From NCBI GenBank assembly GCA_018261895.1, contig JAGTRT010000023.1, positions 1 to 64,000 of the forward strand: DNA of 64,000 bases. The letters are read 5' to 3'. Made by a program: the position numbers and the translations under genes. A model generated the notes under the pieces. The model saw only the letters and a list, made by a program, of their open reading frames with translations, did not search any database and was not told the origin of the DNA. Of this stretch, positions 17,940 to 26,735 are shown in pieces (position 1 is the stretch's first letter; each line of letters opens with the position of its first letter). Source of the DNA: Pseudomonadota bacterium. Its GTDB lineage: Bacteria > Pseudomonadota > Gammaproteobacteria > Burkholderiales > Rhodocyclaceae.

Positions 17940-18595
17940 TGCGCTTTCTCCTGAGCGCCGGCCAACTCGGTCCGCAAGGCGAATTCGGTGTACCGTCCCG
18001 GCATCCGTGGCTTCTTGGCAGACGAGGTGTCCTCGGCTTTCTCTTCCGCAGGATCGATACCCTTCATGTCCAGCGCCGCAAAGCGACGTCCGGCAAAGGC
18101 CGGTTCATTGTTCAAACGGTTGATATACGTCGGCAGCAATGCCGGATCCAGCAAGCGTCCCTGAATCTCGATGGCCTTGCCGGCAAAACCGAAGCCGCGC
18201 AGCCAGACGCCCTCGACGGTTTGCCGCGAAAAACCCTGCAGCAACCCGGAATACGCATTGGCCTGCGTGATCTCGCCCTGGGCAATGACCGCCAGCACTT
18301 CCTGACGCTGGGTAACGGCCAGGCGGGCATCCGCAATCTTGCCCTCCAGCGAGTTATCCGCCTGCCGAGCGGCAATCGCCTGCCCCAGGCCCTGAATTTG
18401 CTGCTGCGCGGCCTGCAAGCGGTTCTTGATTTCTGCCTCCTGCGTCTTGAGGCTCTCTACTCGCGTCGCCCCGAGGATGGACAGCAACATGACCAGCACC
18501 AGGCCCGCCAGCGCCGCACCCGCGATAATCGGCAAGGCCAGCCAATCGAAGCGGGGCCTGAGTTCCGGCAACAGCAGATTGATCTGCTGGCTCAT
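17936..18595 (-). CDS. MSHA biogenesis protein MshI2 (PilN-like)
   Basis: PilN-like bitopic protein of 219 residues from the ATG at 18595, overlapping the upstream mshI stop. It begins MSQQINLLLPELRPR, close to the PilN consensus (INLLP), which binds the PilM-like partner. One TM helix, a coiled coil (LKTQEAEIKNRLQAAQQQIQGLGQ) and a PilN periplasmic domain follow. It forms the PilM-N-O-like trio with MshI and MshJ. Confidence 0.85.
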   Translation of the reverse strand: MSQQINLLLPELRPRFDWLALPIIAGAALAGLVLVMLLSILGATRVESLKTQEAEIKNRLQAAQQQIQGLGQAIAARQADNSLEGKIADARLAVTQRQEVLAVIAQGEITQANAYSGLLQGFSRQTVEGVWLRGFGFAGKAIEIQGRLLDPALLPTYINRLNNEPAFAGRRFAALDMKGIDPAEEKAEDTSSAKKPRMPGRYTEFALRTELAGAQEKAQ

Positions 18596-19518
18596 GGCGC
18601 ACTCCTCAACGCGGCGCCGATCGCCAGGAGACAATGTGCCTGACGCTCGGCCGAGCGCAATTCGGGCACCCCGGCAAAATCGGCCACGGTGGCGAGGTCT
18701 GCGGCCTGAACCGGCAGGTAAAGATTCTCGACCAGCGCCGCAACGGTTCCGGCGCAGTCGAACTCGGACGCGACCAGGAGACGCGAGACCGAGATGAAGC
18801 CGTATTGCCGGTCGAAGTTGTCCAGCGTGCGCTGCAACTCGAGCGCCAGTCGCTCCAGGATCTGCCGCCGCCGATCTTCATCGGCCTGAGCCAGGGCATC
18901 GGAATCGATTTCAATGCGTCGCGACAGGTAGAGTTCGCCGCGGTAAGTGATGGACAGCAGGCCATCACCCTGGGTCAGTGCCAGAAAGGCCAATCCGCGA
19001 TTTTCTTCCTCGAACAGCACCGCGACGTTACGCACGGCCATTTCGGGAATGTCGATGGCTTCCAGCGGTATCTTCTTTTCGTGGAAGAGTGCCATCCGTT
19101 CGCCGATCACCGTTGCCGGTGCAACCACGGCGAATACGCTGGCCTGACGCCCGCCCTCCGTTGGAATATCGGCAACGGAAATGGCAGCGCCATCCACCGG
19201 AAAATCAACCATATCCTTGAGACGCCAGCGCAAGGCCTGCAAGCGCTCTTCTTCGGGAACAGCCGGCGCATCGACCTGAACCATCCGGTAATCGTGCTCG
19301 CCGAGCAGCAATGCGCAACGATAACGCTTCAGGCCACGACTCAAGACCAGTCGGGAGAGTGCATCGGATTCGCCGGTCTCGATCCGGAACGACTCGCAAA
19401 CCCTGATTTCAGGGCGTTTTCCGGCAGCGCGAATGACATGGGCAAGGTCGATGCGCTCGCCGTGCCGGACAACCGACATCCAACCCGCTTCGAACTTCAC
19501 CCCAATATTCGGCCACAT
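18592..19518 (-). CDS. mshI: MSHA biogenesis protein MshI (PilM-like)
   Basis: Cytoplasmic actin-like protein of 308 residues related to PilM. It couples the cytoplasmic ATPase to the inner-membrane complex. It has FPVDGAAISVADIP and FAVVAPATVIGERMALF segments, and a long middle region with a LERLALELQRTLDNFDRQYG helix typical of PilM/MshI. It is first in the mshI-N block. mshH, which precedes it in Vibrio, is absent. Confidence 0.85.
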   Translation of the reverse strand: MWPNIGVKFEAGWMSVVRHGERIDLAHVIRAAGKRPEIRVCESFRIETGESDALSRLVLSRGLKRYRCALLLGEHDYRMVQVDAPAVPEEERLQALRWRLKDMVDFPVDGAAISVADIPTEGGRQASVFAVVAPATVIGERMALFHEKKIPLEAIDIPEMAVRNVAVLFEEENRGLAFLALTQGDGLLSITYRGELYLSRRIEIDSDALAQADEDRRRQILERLALELQRTLDNFDRQYGFISVSRLLVASEFDCAGTVAALVENLYLPVQAADLATVADFAGVPELRSAERQAHCLLAIGAALRSAP

Positions 19519-19658
19519 TGTCCCGACACCTTAAGTTTTTTCAGAAGGATAGCCAGCAACGCATTATTTTTCAATGGTTTTTTATAGTTTGAATTCATCG
19601 CATGCCGGACTCATCAAGGCGATTCTGCTCATACTATACGCAGGGAGTTAGGCGCATA
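19519..19658. promoter_or_regulatory. Divergent intergenic region between mshI and mshQ
   Basis: The 140-bp stretch is AT-richer than its flanks (runs such as TTTTTTCAG, TATTTTTCAATGG). It should carry promoters in both directions. AGGGAG lies about ten bases before the ATG at 19659. No specific operator recognised. Confidence 0.35.
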
Positions 19659-22600
19659 ATGTTGATGTTTGCCTTTTCGGGACAGTCCATGCAACGGCCA
19701 GCCGCTTTCCATGCCCTTCTTGCCCAATTCCTGCGCGGATTTTGCGCTCGCGCGACCGGCCCGCTGTTGCGCATTTGCAACAGCCTGCCCGGCCTCCTGA
19801 TTGGCTTGTTCGCCTGCACCCCGGCCTGGTCGGCTCTGACCGTCGACAGCGTTACGCTGGGCGGCGAGAGCACAATTGCCGTGGCACCGGGTGCCGCCGT
19901 TCCGGTCACGATGTCGGTAACCAACGATGCCACCTATGGATGGAGCGCTACCGCCTGGCGCATCAGCACCAGCGCCCCCGGCACGACAACCTGCTACGAC
20001 CACAGCAATCACCCCGGTGCCAACGCCAGCGCCAGCGAAACCTTCAACATGACGGCGCCCGTCAGCGCCGGCACCTATAACGCCTATCTCGTCGCCGCCA
20101 GCAACAGCAGTTGCGGCGGGGTGACCACGTTGGCAACCTTGCCCAATGGCGTAATCGTGGCCGCGCCCACACTGGCCAAGACCGCCAGCAGTTCTTCGGC
20201 CGTCATCGGCGACACGATCACCTTTACCGTCACAGCGACCAATCCGCTCGCCGTCCCCCTCAATAACGTCGTCGTCACCGACACGCTGGCTACTGGCATG
20301 ACTTACTCGGCCTATGCGGCCACGCTGGGTACCGCCACCAACGCGGGGCAGATTGTCACCTGGACGATTCCATCGATCCCCGCCTCCGGCTCGGCACAGC
20401 TCACGCTGGCCATCACCCTCAGCCAGCAGGGAACGCTGATCAATACTGCCAGTTCGACCGGCGCCACGTCGGCTACCGCGAGCATCGTCGTCCTGCCCAA
20501 CGCGGCCACCCACTTCCGGCTCGATGAAACTGCCGGTTCTTGGACCGGTGCCAGCGGCGAGATTCTCGACAGCGGCGGCACCAACCTGACCGGACGGCGC
20601 ATCACGTCCACGTCGCCAACCACGACCAACGTCGTTTCACCGTCCCCGACCATCGGCTCGCAGAACAGCTCAGTCGTCGCCAGTTTCTGTAACGCCGGCA
20701 GTTTCGACGGCAAGGCCATCATCGAAGTTGCGCAGAATCCCTTGCTGCAATACACGACCAAGCTGTCCGCCTCGGCATGGATCTACGCGACCGCCTACCC
20801 GACCAGCGATCTGTACTCGATCCTCTCCAACGACCAGAACTACGAGTTCCACATCAACCCGAGCGGCAAACTGTTCTGGTGGTGGAACTACTCTACGCTT
20901 ACCTCGAACACCACCATTCCCAAGAACAAGTGGACCCATATCGCCATCACGATGGACTCCAGTGCATCGGGCGGACGGCAACGCATCTACATCAATGGCG
21001 TTCAGGACTCGTCGACCAACAACTGGAAGGGAACGCTGAAGACCAACACCTGCAATTTCTATATCGGTGGCGACGTATCGACCAGTGCTTCCTGCCCCAT
21101 CATTTCCGCCCGAAATTTTCGCGGCATGATCGACGAGGTCAAGCTCTACAACTATGAACTGAGCGCTTCGGAAGTTCAGGCCGACATGATCTGGGGACGC
21201 ACCTGTTCGGGCGCATACGATCACATCCGGATCGAACACGACGGCAACGGCTCGACCTGCAACCCTGAAACCGTCACGATCAAGGCCTGCCTGGACAGCA
21301 CCTGCTCTGCCCTCTATCCCGGCAACGTCACGGTCAACCTCTCGCCAAGCGGCTGGGTCGGCGGCAACACCTTCAGTTTCTCCGGTGGCGTCGCCTCCCG
21401 GCAGCTCAGCATCACATCGGGCAGCACGGTGACACTGGGCGTGACCAACGCTTCGCCGACGCCCAATTCCGTTGCCCGCTGCTTCAACGGCAGCACGGAA
21501 ACCTGTTCGCTGAACTTTGCGGCCGCTTCCTGTGCCTTCGATGCCGTCGAACCGGGCGCCAGCCCGCAGACGGATCTCTACACCAAGCTGGCGAGCACTG
21601 CCTTCAATGTCGACGTCCTGGCCCTGAACGCCAGCAAGGCCGTGAATACGACCTTCACCGGCACCGTGGCGGTCGATCTGGTCGACTCGTCCACCTCGAC
21701 CTGCCCCTCCGGCGGTGGCCTGACGAGCGCCACCAGCCTGACCTTCGCCGCTGCCGACAAGGGTCGCAAGACGCTGAGTTTCAATTTCCCGAATGCCAAG
21801 CGCAACGTTCGTGTGCGCATGATTCAGGGGGCTGGCCTGCCCGCCTGCTCGGCTGACAATTTCGCCATTCGGCCGCAGCAATTCACGGTCGCGTCCGACA
21901 CCATGACCAATACGGCACTGACCGGCACGCCCAAGGCCGTCGCGGGGACAGCCTTCAAACTGACCGCCAGCGCCGGTGTGACGAGCGGCTATGACGGCAC
22001 CCCGACGCTGGACTTGAGCAAGGTGGTAGACCACAACGCCGCGGCGATTGCCAGCGGCACCCTGACCGGCAGCTTTGCCGCCGGCACGGGCGCCGACGCG
22101 ACAGGCACCAACTTCAAGTACCTCGATGTCGGCAACATCCAGCTGACGACCGATGCCGTCAAGGATGCCACCTACACAAGCGTGGACCAGACCGGCGACT
22201 GCGTAGCGGGCAGCACCTCGAACACGCTGTCGGGCGGCAAGTATGGCTGCAACATCGGCAGCCAGGCGAGCGCCAAAATGGGGCGCTGGTACCCGAGCCA
22301 CTATTCGTTCGATGGCGACCTGACGCCGTTCTGCCTGGGTGGCAATTTCACTTACATGGGTCAGGATGCCCTGGGCGTCGCCTTGACCCTCAAGGCCCAC
22401 GCCACTGGCAGCGGGGCGGCGTCTGCCAGCGATCCGGTGACCAGTCGTTATACGGCGGGTTACACCAATCTGGCACCTGTCACCGTCACCGGCGACAACG
22501 GCGGCGCTGCGGTCGCCGTCACCCGACTGAACAGCCCGAACTTCCCGACCATGCCGAATACCGCGCTTTGGTCAGCCGGCCTGTTCACCATTGCCGACAC

Positions 22601-23195
22601 CTATTCCTTTGCCAAGCTTGCCTCGCCGGACGGCCCCTACGACGCATTCAAGCTCAAGGTCGCACTGACCGACCCCGACGGCTCAAGCCTGATCGGAACG
22701 AGCGCCGACAAGGAAACGCACACGACTGCCATTCGCTACGGGCGCCTGCGCCTGAGCAACGCCCATGGCTCGGAACTGCTCGACCTGCCGATTCCGTTCG
22801 AGGCCCAGTACTGGACGAGTGGCGGCTACTACGCCACGAACCGACTCGACAGCTGCACCAGCTTCAACATGTCGAGCTTCATTTTCAGCAATTTCACGAA
22901 CAACCTCTCCGCCTGCGAAACCCAGCTTTCGCCAACGGGCAACCAAACACTGAGTGGCGGCAAGCTGGCCATGAAACTGACCAAACCAGGCCTGGATGCG
23001 AGCAACGTACCCAACCGGGGCAGCGTTCAACTCAGCCTCAATGTCGGCAGCACTGCCAGTGGATCAACCTGTGTTTCGGGCAGTTCATCCGCTGCCACGG
23101 CAGCCAATCTCGGCTGGGCGGGAAGTAACCCGAGCGGCACGGCGAGTTTCGGGATATTCCGCTCGCCCTACATCTACTTCAAGGAAAGCTTCTAG
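19659..23195 (+). CDS. mshQ: MshQ-like adhesin: DUF11, LamG-like and DUF6701 domains
   Basis: Large exported protein of about 1178 residues. I prefer the ATG at 19659 because a Shine-Dalgarno AGGGAG precedes it. The track's ATG at 19602 is possible. A long N-region ends in the hydrophobic LLIGLFACTPAWSA. A DUF11-like domain (KTASSSSAVIGDTITFTVTA) is followed by a concanavalin-like LamG domain (FDGKAIIEVAQNP...FRGMIDEVKLYNYELSASE). The C-terminal half is of DUF6701/MshQ type and ends SFGIFRSPYIYFKE. Probably a pilus-tip or surface adhesin. It is transcribed opposite to the rest of the msh genes, between the two blocks. Confidence 0.85.
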   Translation: MLMFAFSGQSMQRPAAFHALLAQFLRGFCARATGPLLRICNSLPGLLIGLFACTPAWSALTVDSVTLGGESTIAVAPGAAVPVTMSVTNDATYGWSATAWRISTSAPGTTTCYDHSNHPGANASASETFNMTAPVSAGTYNAYLVAASNSSCGGVTTLATLPNGVIVAAPTLAKTASSSSAVIGDTITFTVTATNPLAVPLNNVVVTDTLATGMTYSAYAATLGTATNAGQIVTWTIPSIPASGSAQLTLAITLSQQGTLINTASSTGATSATASIVVLPNAATHFRLDETAGSWTGASGEILDSGGTNLTGRRITSTSPTTTNVVSPSPTIGSQNSSVVASFCNAGSFDGKAIIEVAQNPLLQYTTKLSASAWIYATAYPTSDLYSILSNDQNYEFHINPSGKLFWWWNYSTLTSNTTIPKNKWTHIAITMDSSASGGRQRIYINGVQDSSTNNWKGTLKTNTCNFYIGGDVSTSASCPIISARNFRGMIDEVKLYNYELSASEVQADMIWGRTCSGAYDHIRIEHDGNGSTCNPETVTIKACLDSTCSALYPGNVTVNLSPSGWVGGNTFSFSGGVASRQLSITSGSTVTLGVTNASPTPNSVARCFNGSTETCSLNFAAASCAFDAVEPGASPQTDLYTKLASTAFNVDVLALNASKAVNTTFTGTVAVDLVDSSTSTCPSGGGLTSATSLTFAAADKGRKTLSFNFPNAKRNVRVRMIQGAGLPACSADNFAIRPQQFTVASDTMTNTALTGTPKAVAGTAFKLTASAGVTSGYDGTPTLDLSKVVDHNAAAIASGTLTGSFAAGTGADATGTNFKYLDVGNIQLTTDAVKDATYTSVDQTGDCVAGSTSNTLSGGKYGCNIGSQASAKMGRWYPSHYSFDGDLTPFCLGGNFTYMGQDALGVALTLKAHATGSGAASASDPVTSRYTAGYTNLAPVTVTGDNGGAAVAVTRLNSPNFPTMPNTALWSAGLFTIADTYSFAKLASPDGPYDAFKLKVALTDPDGSSLIGTSADKETHTTAIRYGRLRLSNAHGSELLDLPIPFEAQYWTSGGYYATNRLDSCTSFNMSSFIFSNFTNNLSACETQLSPTGNQTLSGGKLAMKLTKPGLDASNVPNRGSVQLSLNVGSTASGSTCVSGSSSAATAANLGWAGSNPSGTASFGIFRSPYIYFKESF

Positions 23196-23245
23196 GGCGA
23201 TCACGACGACCGGCGGGACGCCCCCGCCGCCAACCTGAGCGGGCC

Positions 23246-23677
23246 CTAGCAGTCGAAGGGCGCGCTGACGATGGCAGCGTTACGGCATTTCTCGATCGTG
23301 ACCTCGACGCGGCGTTCGATGCCGGGTGCCTTGACCGCATTGGCAACGGCCACCGAGGTGATGCGGTAGATACGAATCTGCCGGTCGGCCTCGGTGTGGT
23401 CTGAACTGGTGCAGCCAACCGTTACCGTGTGATCGGGAATCGCCGGCGTGCCGTTGACGCAGGCCGGCAACGCCGCATTCTGGGCATTCGGGTCGAGCTG
23501 GAACATGCCCCACTCAGCCCCCGCCCGCGCCGCCTGATACGCTCGCGCGCCGCCGATGTCCGATGCCAGATTGACATGGGCCGTCGAGACGACATTGGCA
23601 ATCACCGCCGCCAGCACCGACATGAGCAGCAACAGGAAGATGCCGGTGATGATCGAGACGCCACGTTGCCTGGCCAT
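23246..23677 (-). CDS. mshP: MSHA minor protein MshP
   Basis: PilX-like minor pilin-associated protein of 143 residues. I start it at the ATG at 23677 (MARQRGVSIITGIFLLLLMS). The upstream in-frame MISNLPHFSG is translated dispersed repeat and is unlikely. The N-terminal helix lacks the canonical E5. The rest has AGAEWGMFQLD, common in PilX/MshP proteins that carry a paired GVS-type leader. It converges with mshQ, 50 bp apart. Confidence 0.82.
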   Translation of the reverse strand: MARQRGVSIITGIFLLLLMSVLAAVIANVVSTAHVNLASDIGGARAYQAARAGAEWGMFQLDPNAQNAALPACVNGTPAIPDHTVTVGCTSSDHTEADRQIRIYRITSVAVANAVKAPGIERRVEVTIEKCRNAAIVSAPFDC

Positions 23678-23697
23678 GCCTCGACCAGGAGGCTTTG

Positions 23698-23731
23698 ACG
23701 GTCTACCGGAAAAATGGGGCAAATTTGAAAT
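23698..23731 (-). repeat. 34-bp dispersed repeat between mshO and mshP
   Basis: Begins on the last base of the mshO TGA (TGATTTCAAATTTG, as at copy 2) and reads on to CCGGTAGACCGT. About seven differences from consensus. It fills most of the 53-bp mshO-mshP gap. Confidence 0.75.
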
Positions 23732-24576
23732 CATGGCGTGTTCTGGACATCCACCTGATGCAGCAGCTCGACCGACTCGCCATTGCGCGTCAGCGTCAAC
23801 CGCATCACGACCAGGCCATTGCGCTGCAGGACTGCCGGCGCGTAGTTGAAGGAACACGCGGAGACATTGTCGGCAATCACCGCCGTCACGCCGCCCAGGG
23901 CACCGAAGGCCACCGGCTGGGCCGCCTGGAAACCATAACCGGAATGGCGAAGCAGCGAGCCACCGGCACACTCGTAGGTCACCGGCGAGCCGACGACCTG
24001 GAAGCGGCTCTGCGGTGATGCGAGCGGAAACTGGACGCCGGCCGGCGCGAAGGTGATCGTGCTCAAGCCGCTGCCGGCCGTTGCGGCGCGCCGACTCGTT
24101 CCGGCATACACATCCGACCCCGGCAGGCCAAGGTTGTAAATCACCAGTTGATCGCCCACCAGCACCGTCACCGTCGGCCCGAGCACCTCGAAACTGGCGT
24201 CGGTGTTGCTGGTGAAGTCGAGGATATTGCCGCCGCCCGTGCTGTTGACCTCGGCCCGATAGCGCCCGGCATCGTGGATCGGCACGAACTCGAGAAAATT
24301 GCCCGACTGGCGCACGCTGTTGGGCAAGGCCGACTGCAACTCGCGCGCGATGCGGCGCAAAGCCGTATCGGCCGCGTCGGCCAATTCGGCACGATTGGTG
24401 GCATCCATGTAGGCACCGATCTGCCCGCGTCCGAACATCGCCACCATGGACACCACGATGCCCGTGATGACGATCGAAATGATCATTTCGACCAGCGTAA
24501 AGCCGCGCTCATGGCGAGAACGGCCGATCTCATGGTCAACCGGGAAAAATGCCCGAAATTCAAATGCGCGGCGCAT
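23731..24576 (-). CDS. mshO: MSHA minor pilin MshO (PilW-like)
   Basis: Type IV minor prepilin of 281 residues. The prepilin peptidase site is ERG/FTLVEMIISIVITGIVVSMV, with Phe1 and Glu5. The only in-frame start is the ATG at 24576, which gives a 26-residue leader. About eleven of its residues (FEFRAFFPVDH) are encoded by a copy of the dispersed repeat. The gene overlaps mshD by 17 bases. The C-terminal region carries paired cysteines (YECAGG, ACSFNYAP) typical of minor pilins. Confidence 0.85.
   Translation of the reverse strand: MRRAFEFRAFFPVDHEIGRSRHERGFTLVEMIISIVITGIVVSMVAMFGRGQIGAYMDATNRAELADAADTALRRIARELQSALPNSVRQSGNFLEFVPIHDAGRYRAEVNSTGGGNILDFTSNTDASFEVLGPTVTVLVGDQLVIYNLGLPGSDVYAGTSRRAATAGSGLSTITFAPAGVQFPLASPQSRFQVVGSPVTYECAGGSLLRHSGYGFQAAQPVAFGALGGVTAVIADNVSACSFNYAPAVLQRNGLVVMRLTLTRNGESVELLHQVDVQNTP
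24532..24565 (-). repeat. 34-bp dispersed repeat at the mshD-mshO junction
   Basis: Minus-strand copy reading ATTTGAATTTCGGGC and ending CCGGTTGACCAT, about five differences from consensus. It contains the mshD TGA and is translated in another frame as part of the MshO leader. The ATTTGA variant matches copy 4. Confidence 0.85.
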
Positions 24577-25114
24577 AGCGGAAACGATAGCCGGTCAAGG
24601 AAAAAGACTCAGTGCCATGAGTAACGGTCACCGTCACGCTCAGTGCGGCGCTGTCATCCGCCAGACCCAGCGCCGTACCGACACGGGCGACAGCGATGCT
24701 GGCCGAATAGCCCGCCATGGGGTTCGAGCCCGACGGATCATCGATATTGGCCATGGAAAAGCCAGCATAGTCGGCCACATTGTCGAAAGCCGTACCGGTG
24801 CCCGCCGCATAACGGGTCTCGGCCGCCGGCGTCGGGCCGAAAGCATTCTGCGGATTGGTGCAGCCGGCATACGATAGCGCAGTCGATGCAGCCGCATCAT
24901 CCGGGTCGCACCAGGTGAAGGGCTGATGCATGGCCTCGTTGAGCACTGACTCGGCAATGGCCACGAGCTGCTTGGTCAGCATCGGATCCGCACTGGACCG
25001 GATGGCCGGATTCATCACCGACACCAGCCCGATCACCCCGACACTGACGATCAGGATGAACATGATCTGCTCGATCAGCGTGATGCCACGCTGCAGCGCC
25101 GGCCTAATGGACAT
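24560..25114 (-). CDS. mshD: MSHA minor pilin MshD (PilV-like)
   Basis: Minor prepilin of 184 residues from the ATG at 25114. The leader MSIRPALQRG is cleaved before ITLIEQIMFILIVSVGVIG (Ile1, Glu5). It overlaps mshC by 11 bases. The mature part is PilV/MshD-like, with CDPDDAAAS and YAGC cysteines. Its stop lies inside the dispersed repeat. Confidence 0.85.
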   Translation of the reverse strand: MSIRPALQRGITLIEQIMFILIVSVGVIGLVSVMNPAIRSSADPMLTKQLVAIAESVLNEAMHQPFTWCDPDDAAASTALSYAGCTNPQNAFGPTPAAETRYAAGTGTAFDNVADYAGFSMANIDDPSGSNPMAGYSASIAVARVGTALGLADDSAALSVTVTVTHGTESFSLTGYRFRYAPRI

Positions 25115-25571
25115 AACCCGTTTCCGCCTCAACCGTGATGGCCAGCGATGCCGGCAATCCGGAGACGCTGATCACGGCACCGGCCGCCGGTCGCCCGGCG
25201 GCATCGAATACCACATCGGCCGGCAAGGCCGCAAAACTGACGTTGCCACTCGCCGTCACCACGAGCGGGCGCGTGTCCGGCCCAGCCAGCGCCGAACCGC
25301 CAGTGCAATTCGCCGCGCCGTTGACATTGGAAATCGAGACCGTGACCGTTGCCGGCGCCGCCGAAAAACTGGCACAAACCGTCCGCCGAGCCGCAATGGC
25401 CGACTTTTGCGCGTAGCGCAGGGCTGTCACGACCCGATCACGGAAGCCGCGCTCGTCAAAACCCGAACCACCGCTCCACTTGGGCAAGAGCACGACGGCC
25501 ATGATGCCGATGATCACCATGACGGTTATCAACTCGATGAGCGTGAATCCTCGACTCCGTTCAAACTGCAA
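25104..25571 (-). CDS. mshC: MSHA minor pilin MshC (GspH/FimT-like)
   Basis: Minor prepilin of 155 residues. Cleavage site RSRG/FTLIELITVMVIIGIMAV is clear. The track ORF begins with TTG right at the mshA stop and would give a 41-residue leader spanning a terminator hairpin. I prefer the TTG at 25571 (QFERSRG), giving a normal short leader. That start codon lies within the T-run of the mshA terminator and has no clear Shine-Dalgarno. The GspH-like core has YAQKSAIAARRTVCASF. Confidence 0.75.
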   Translation of the reverse strand: MQFERSRGFTLIELITVMVIIGIMAVVLLPKWSGGSGFDERGFRDRVVTALRYAQKSAIAARRTVCASFSAAPATVTVSISNVNGAANCTGGSALAGPDTRPLVVTASGNVSFAALPADVVFDAAGRPAAGAVISVSGLPASLAITVEAETGYVH

Positions 25572-25593
25572 AAACCCGCCTCGCGGCGGGTTT
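25570..25593 (-). terminator. Hairpin terminator/attenuator after mshA
   Basis: On the minus strand AAACCCGCC-GCGA-GGCGGGTTT is followed by a T-run. It stands about 80 bp after the mshA stop and before mshC. Placing a partial terminator after a major pilin gene would give far more mshA mRNA than mshCDOP mRNA. Confidence 0.8.
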
Positions 25594-25670
25594 GCACACG
25601 GCCCCGTTGCACGAGGAAAAATCCTCGCGATCGGTATCGACAGCCGTTTTTCGTCTGAGCGCAGGTTCAA

Positions 25671-26084
25671 TTAGCCCGTACAGACAACCGTCGCGGTAGC
25701 CGTCTGAGACTGCTGACCGGTGATGGTGCAGGTAACGGCCGTACCGGCAGCCTGCGCAGCACAGGTGGCATCGGTCGTAACGCTGTAGCCGGTGGGCAAC
25801 GCATTGCCAACCAGACCACCTACTGTCGAGGCAGCCAGGGTCGCGCAGGCATTCGCCGCATTCAGGCGCGCACAGGTTGCGTGAGCGGTACCACGCGCCA
25901 TACAAGTCGAGTAATTGATCGCCGAAGCGGAAGTCAATGCGCCAGCCACGCCCTCAACAGCGGCGTCGGCGGCATCCGTACGCAGATCGACGAACTTGGG
26001 CAATGCCGTCGCCGCCAAAATACCAAGAATGACAATGACAACAATCAACTCGATCAGGGTAAAGCCTTTTTGCATGGTTTTCAT
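25671..26084 (-). CDS. mshA: MSHA major pilin MshA
   Basis: Type IVa-like major pilin of 137 residues from the ATG at 26084, with GAGGAG seven bases upstream. The short leader MKTMQKG is cleaved before FTLIELIVVIVILGILAATALPKFVDL. The mature part is small, Ala/Thr-rich, with several cysteines (YSTCMARG, TCARL, ACATL, TCAAQ, TCTI) able to form the C-terminal disulfide loop. The position after mshB and a downstream attenuator mark it as the major subunit. Confidence 0.88.
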   Translation of the reverse strand: MKTMQKGFTLIELIVVIVILGILAATALPKFVDLRTDAADAAVEGVAGALTSASAINYSTCMARGTAHATCARLNAANACATLAASTVGGLVGNALPTGYSVTTDATCAAQAAGTAVTCTITGQQSQTATATVVCTG

Positions 26085-26108
26085 TTCCAACTCCTCAATT
26101 CAAAAAAA

Positions 26109-26714
26109 TCAACATCCGGTCGTGGTCAGCCCGCTGATCGTTGCCGCAGTATTCGGCGCGGTCGGCTGGGTATATTTAAAGAAACAGGTTGAAGCATTGG
26201 TCGCACCGAGGACGCCGAAGGTGGCTTCGCTTCCCAAAACATCGTAGGTATAGCCCTCTGCCTGCAGTTGCGCGGCGTCCGGATTGAAAACGCCGGTCAG
26301 GCCGGCCATCGAAAGAATGCCGGGGGTACCGATTGTCGTCACCGCCGGGTAGGCGTAGACCATGTTGATGAGACCGCTTTCGGTGCACACCGTGCCTGTC
26401 GCGCCGGTTGCATTGTTGGCCGTGCCGCCACCGGCACAGGGCGCCGTATCGGCAATGCCAGCCCGCGAGAAGGCAGTTGCATGGACCAATGCCGAGGCTG
26501 CCGACACGCTGCCCCGCGCCGCCTGCAATTTGGCGATGCGGGCATCGCGCTGCAGATTGACGAAGCGCGGCAAGGCCACGGCAGCGAGGATGCCGAGAAT
26601 GATCACGACGACGATCAATTCGATCAGCGTGAAGCCGAACTGTCCGTGCTGGCGACGATGGGGTAGGGAGCTCATATCTTCATTAACGACTGTAAGTTTT
26701 AGTACTTTAGACAT
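26109..26714 (-). CDS. mshB: MSHA pilin-like protein MshB
   Basis: Prepilin-like protein of about 201 residues with site GQFG/FTLIELIVVVIILGILAAVALPRFVNLQRDARIAKL. Start is uncertain. The ATG at 26714 has AAAGG upstream but gives a leader of about 33 residues. The ATG at 26675 gives a leader of about 14 residues with a weaker ribosome site. It lies 24 bp before mshA in the operon. The mature part has cysteine pairs (PCAGGG, VCTESG, TCFFKY). Confidence 0.82.
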   Translation of the reverse strand: MSKVLKLTVVNEDMSSLPHRRQHGQFGFTLIELIVVVIILGILAAVALPRFVNLQRDARIAKLQAARGSVSAASALVHATAFSRAGIADTAPCAGGGTANNATGATGTVCTESGLINMVYAYPAVTTIGTPGILSMAGLTGVFNPDAAQLQAEGYTYDVLGSEATFGVLGATNASTCFFKYTQPTAPNTAATISGLTTTGC

Positions 26715-26735
26715 ATTGGCCTTTCTGCTCAAGAT

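Noticed and set aside
19647-19653. GTTAGGC just before mshQ, a possible integron core site
   Set aside because: No matching GCCTAAC partner or palindrome nearby, and the downstream gene is not cassette-like. Chance match.
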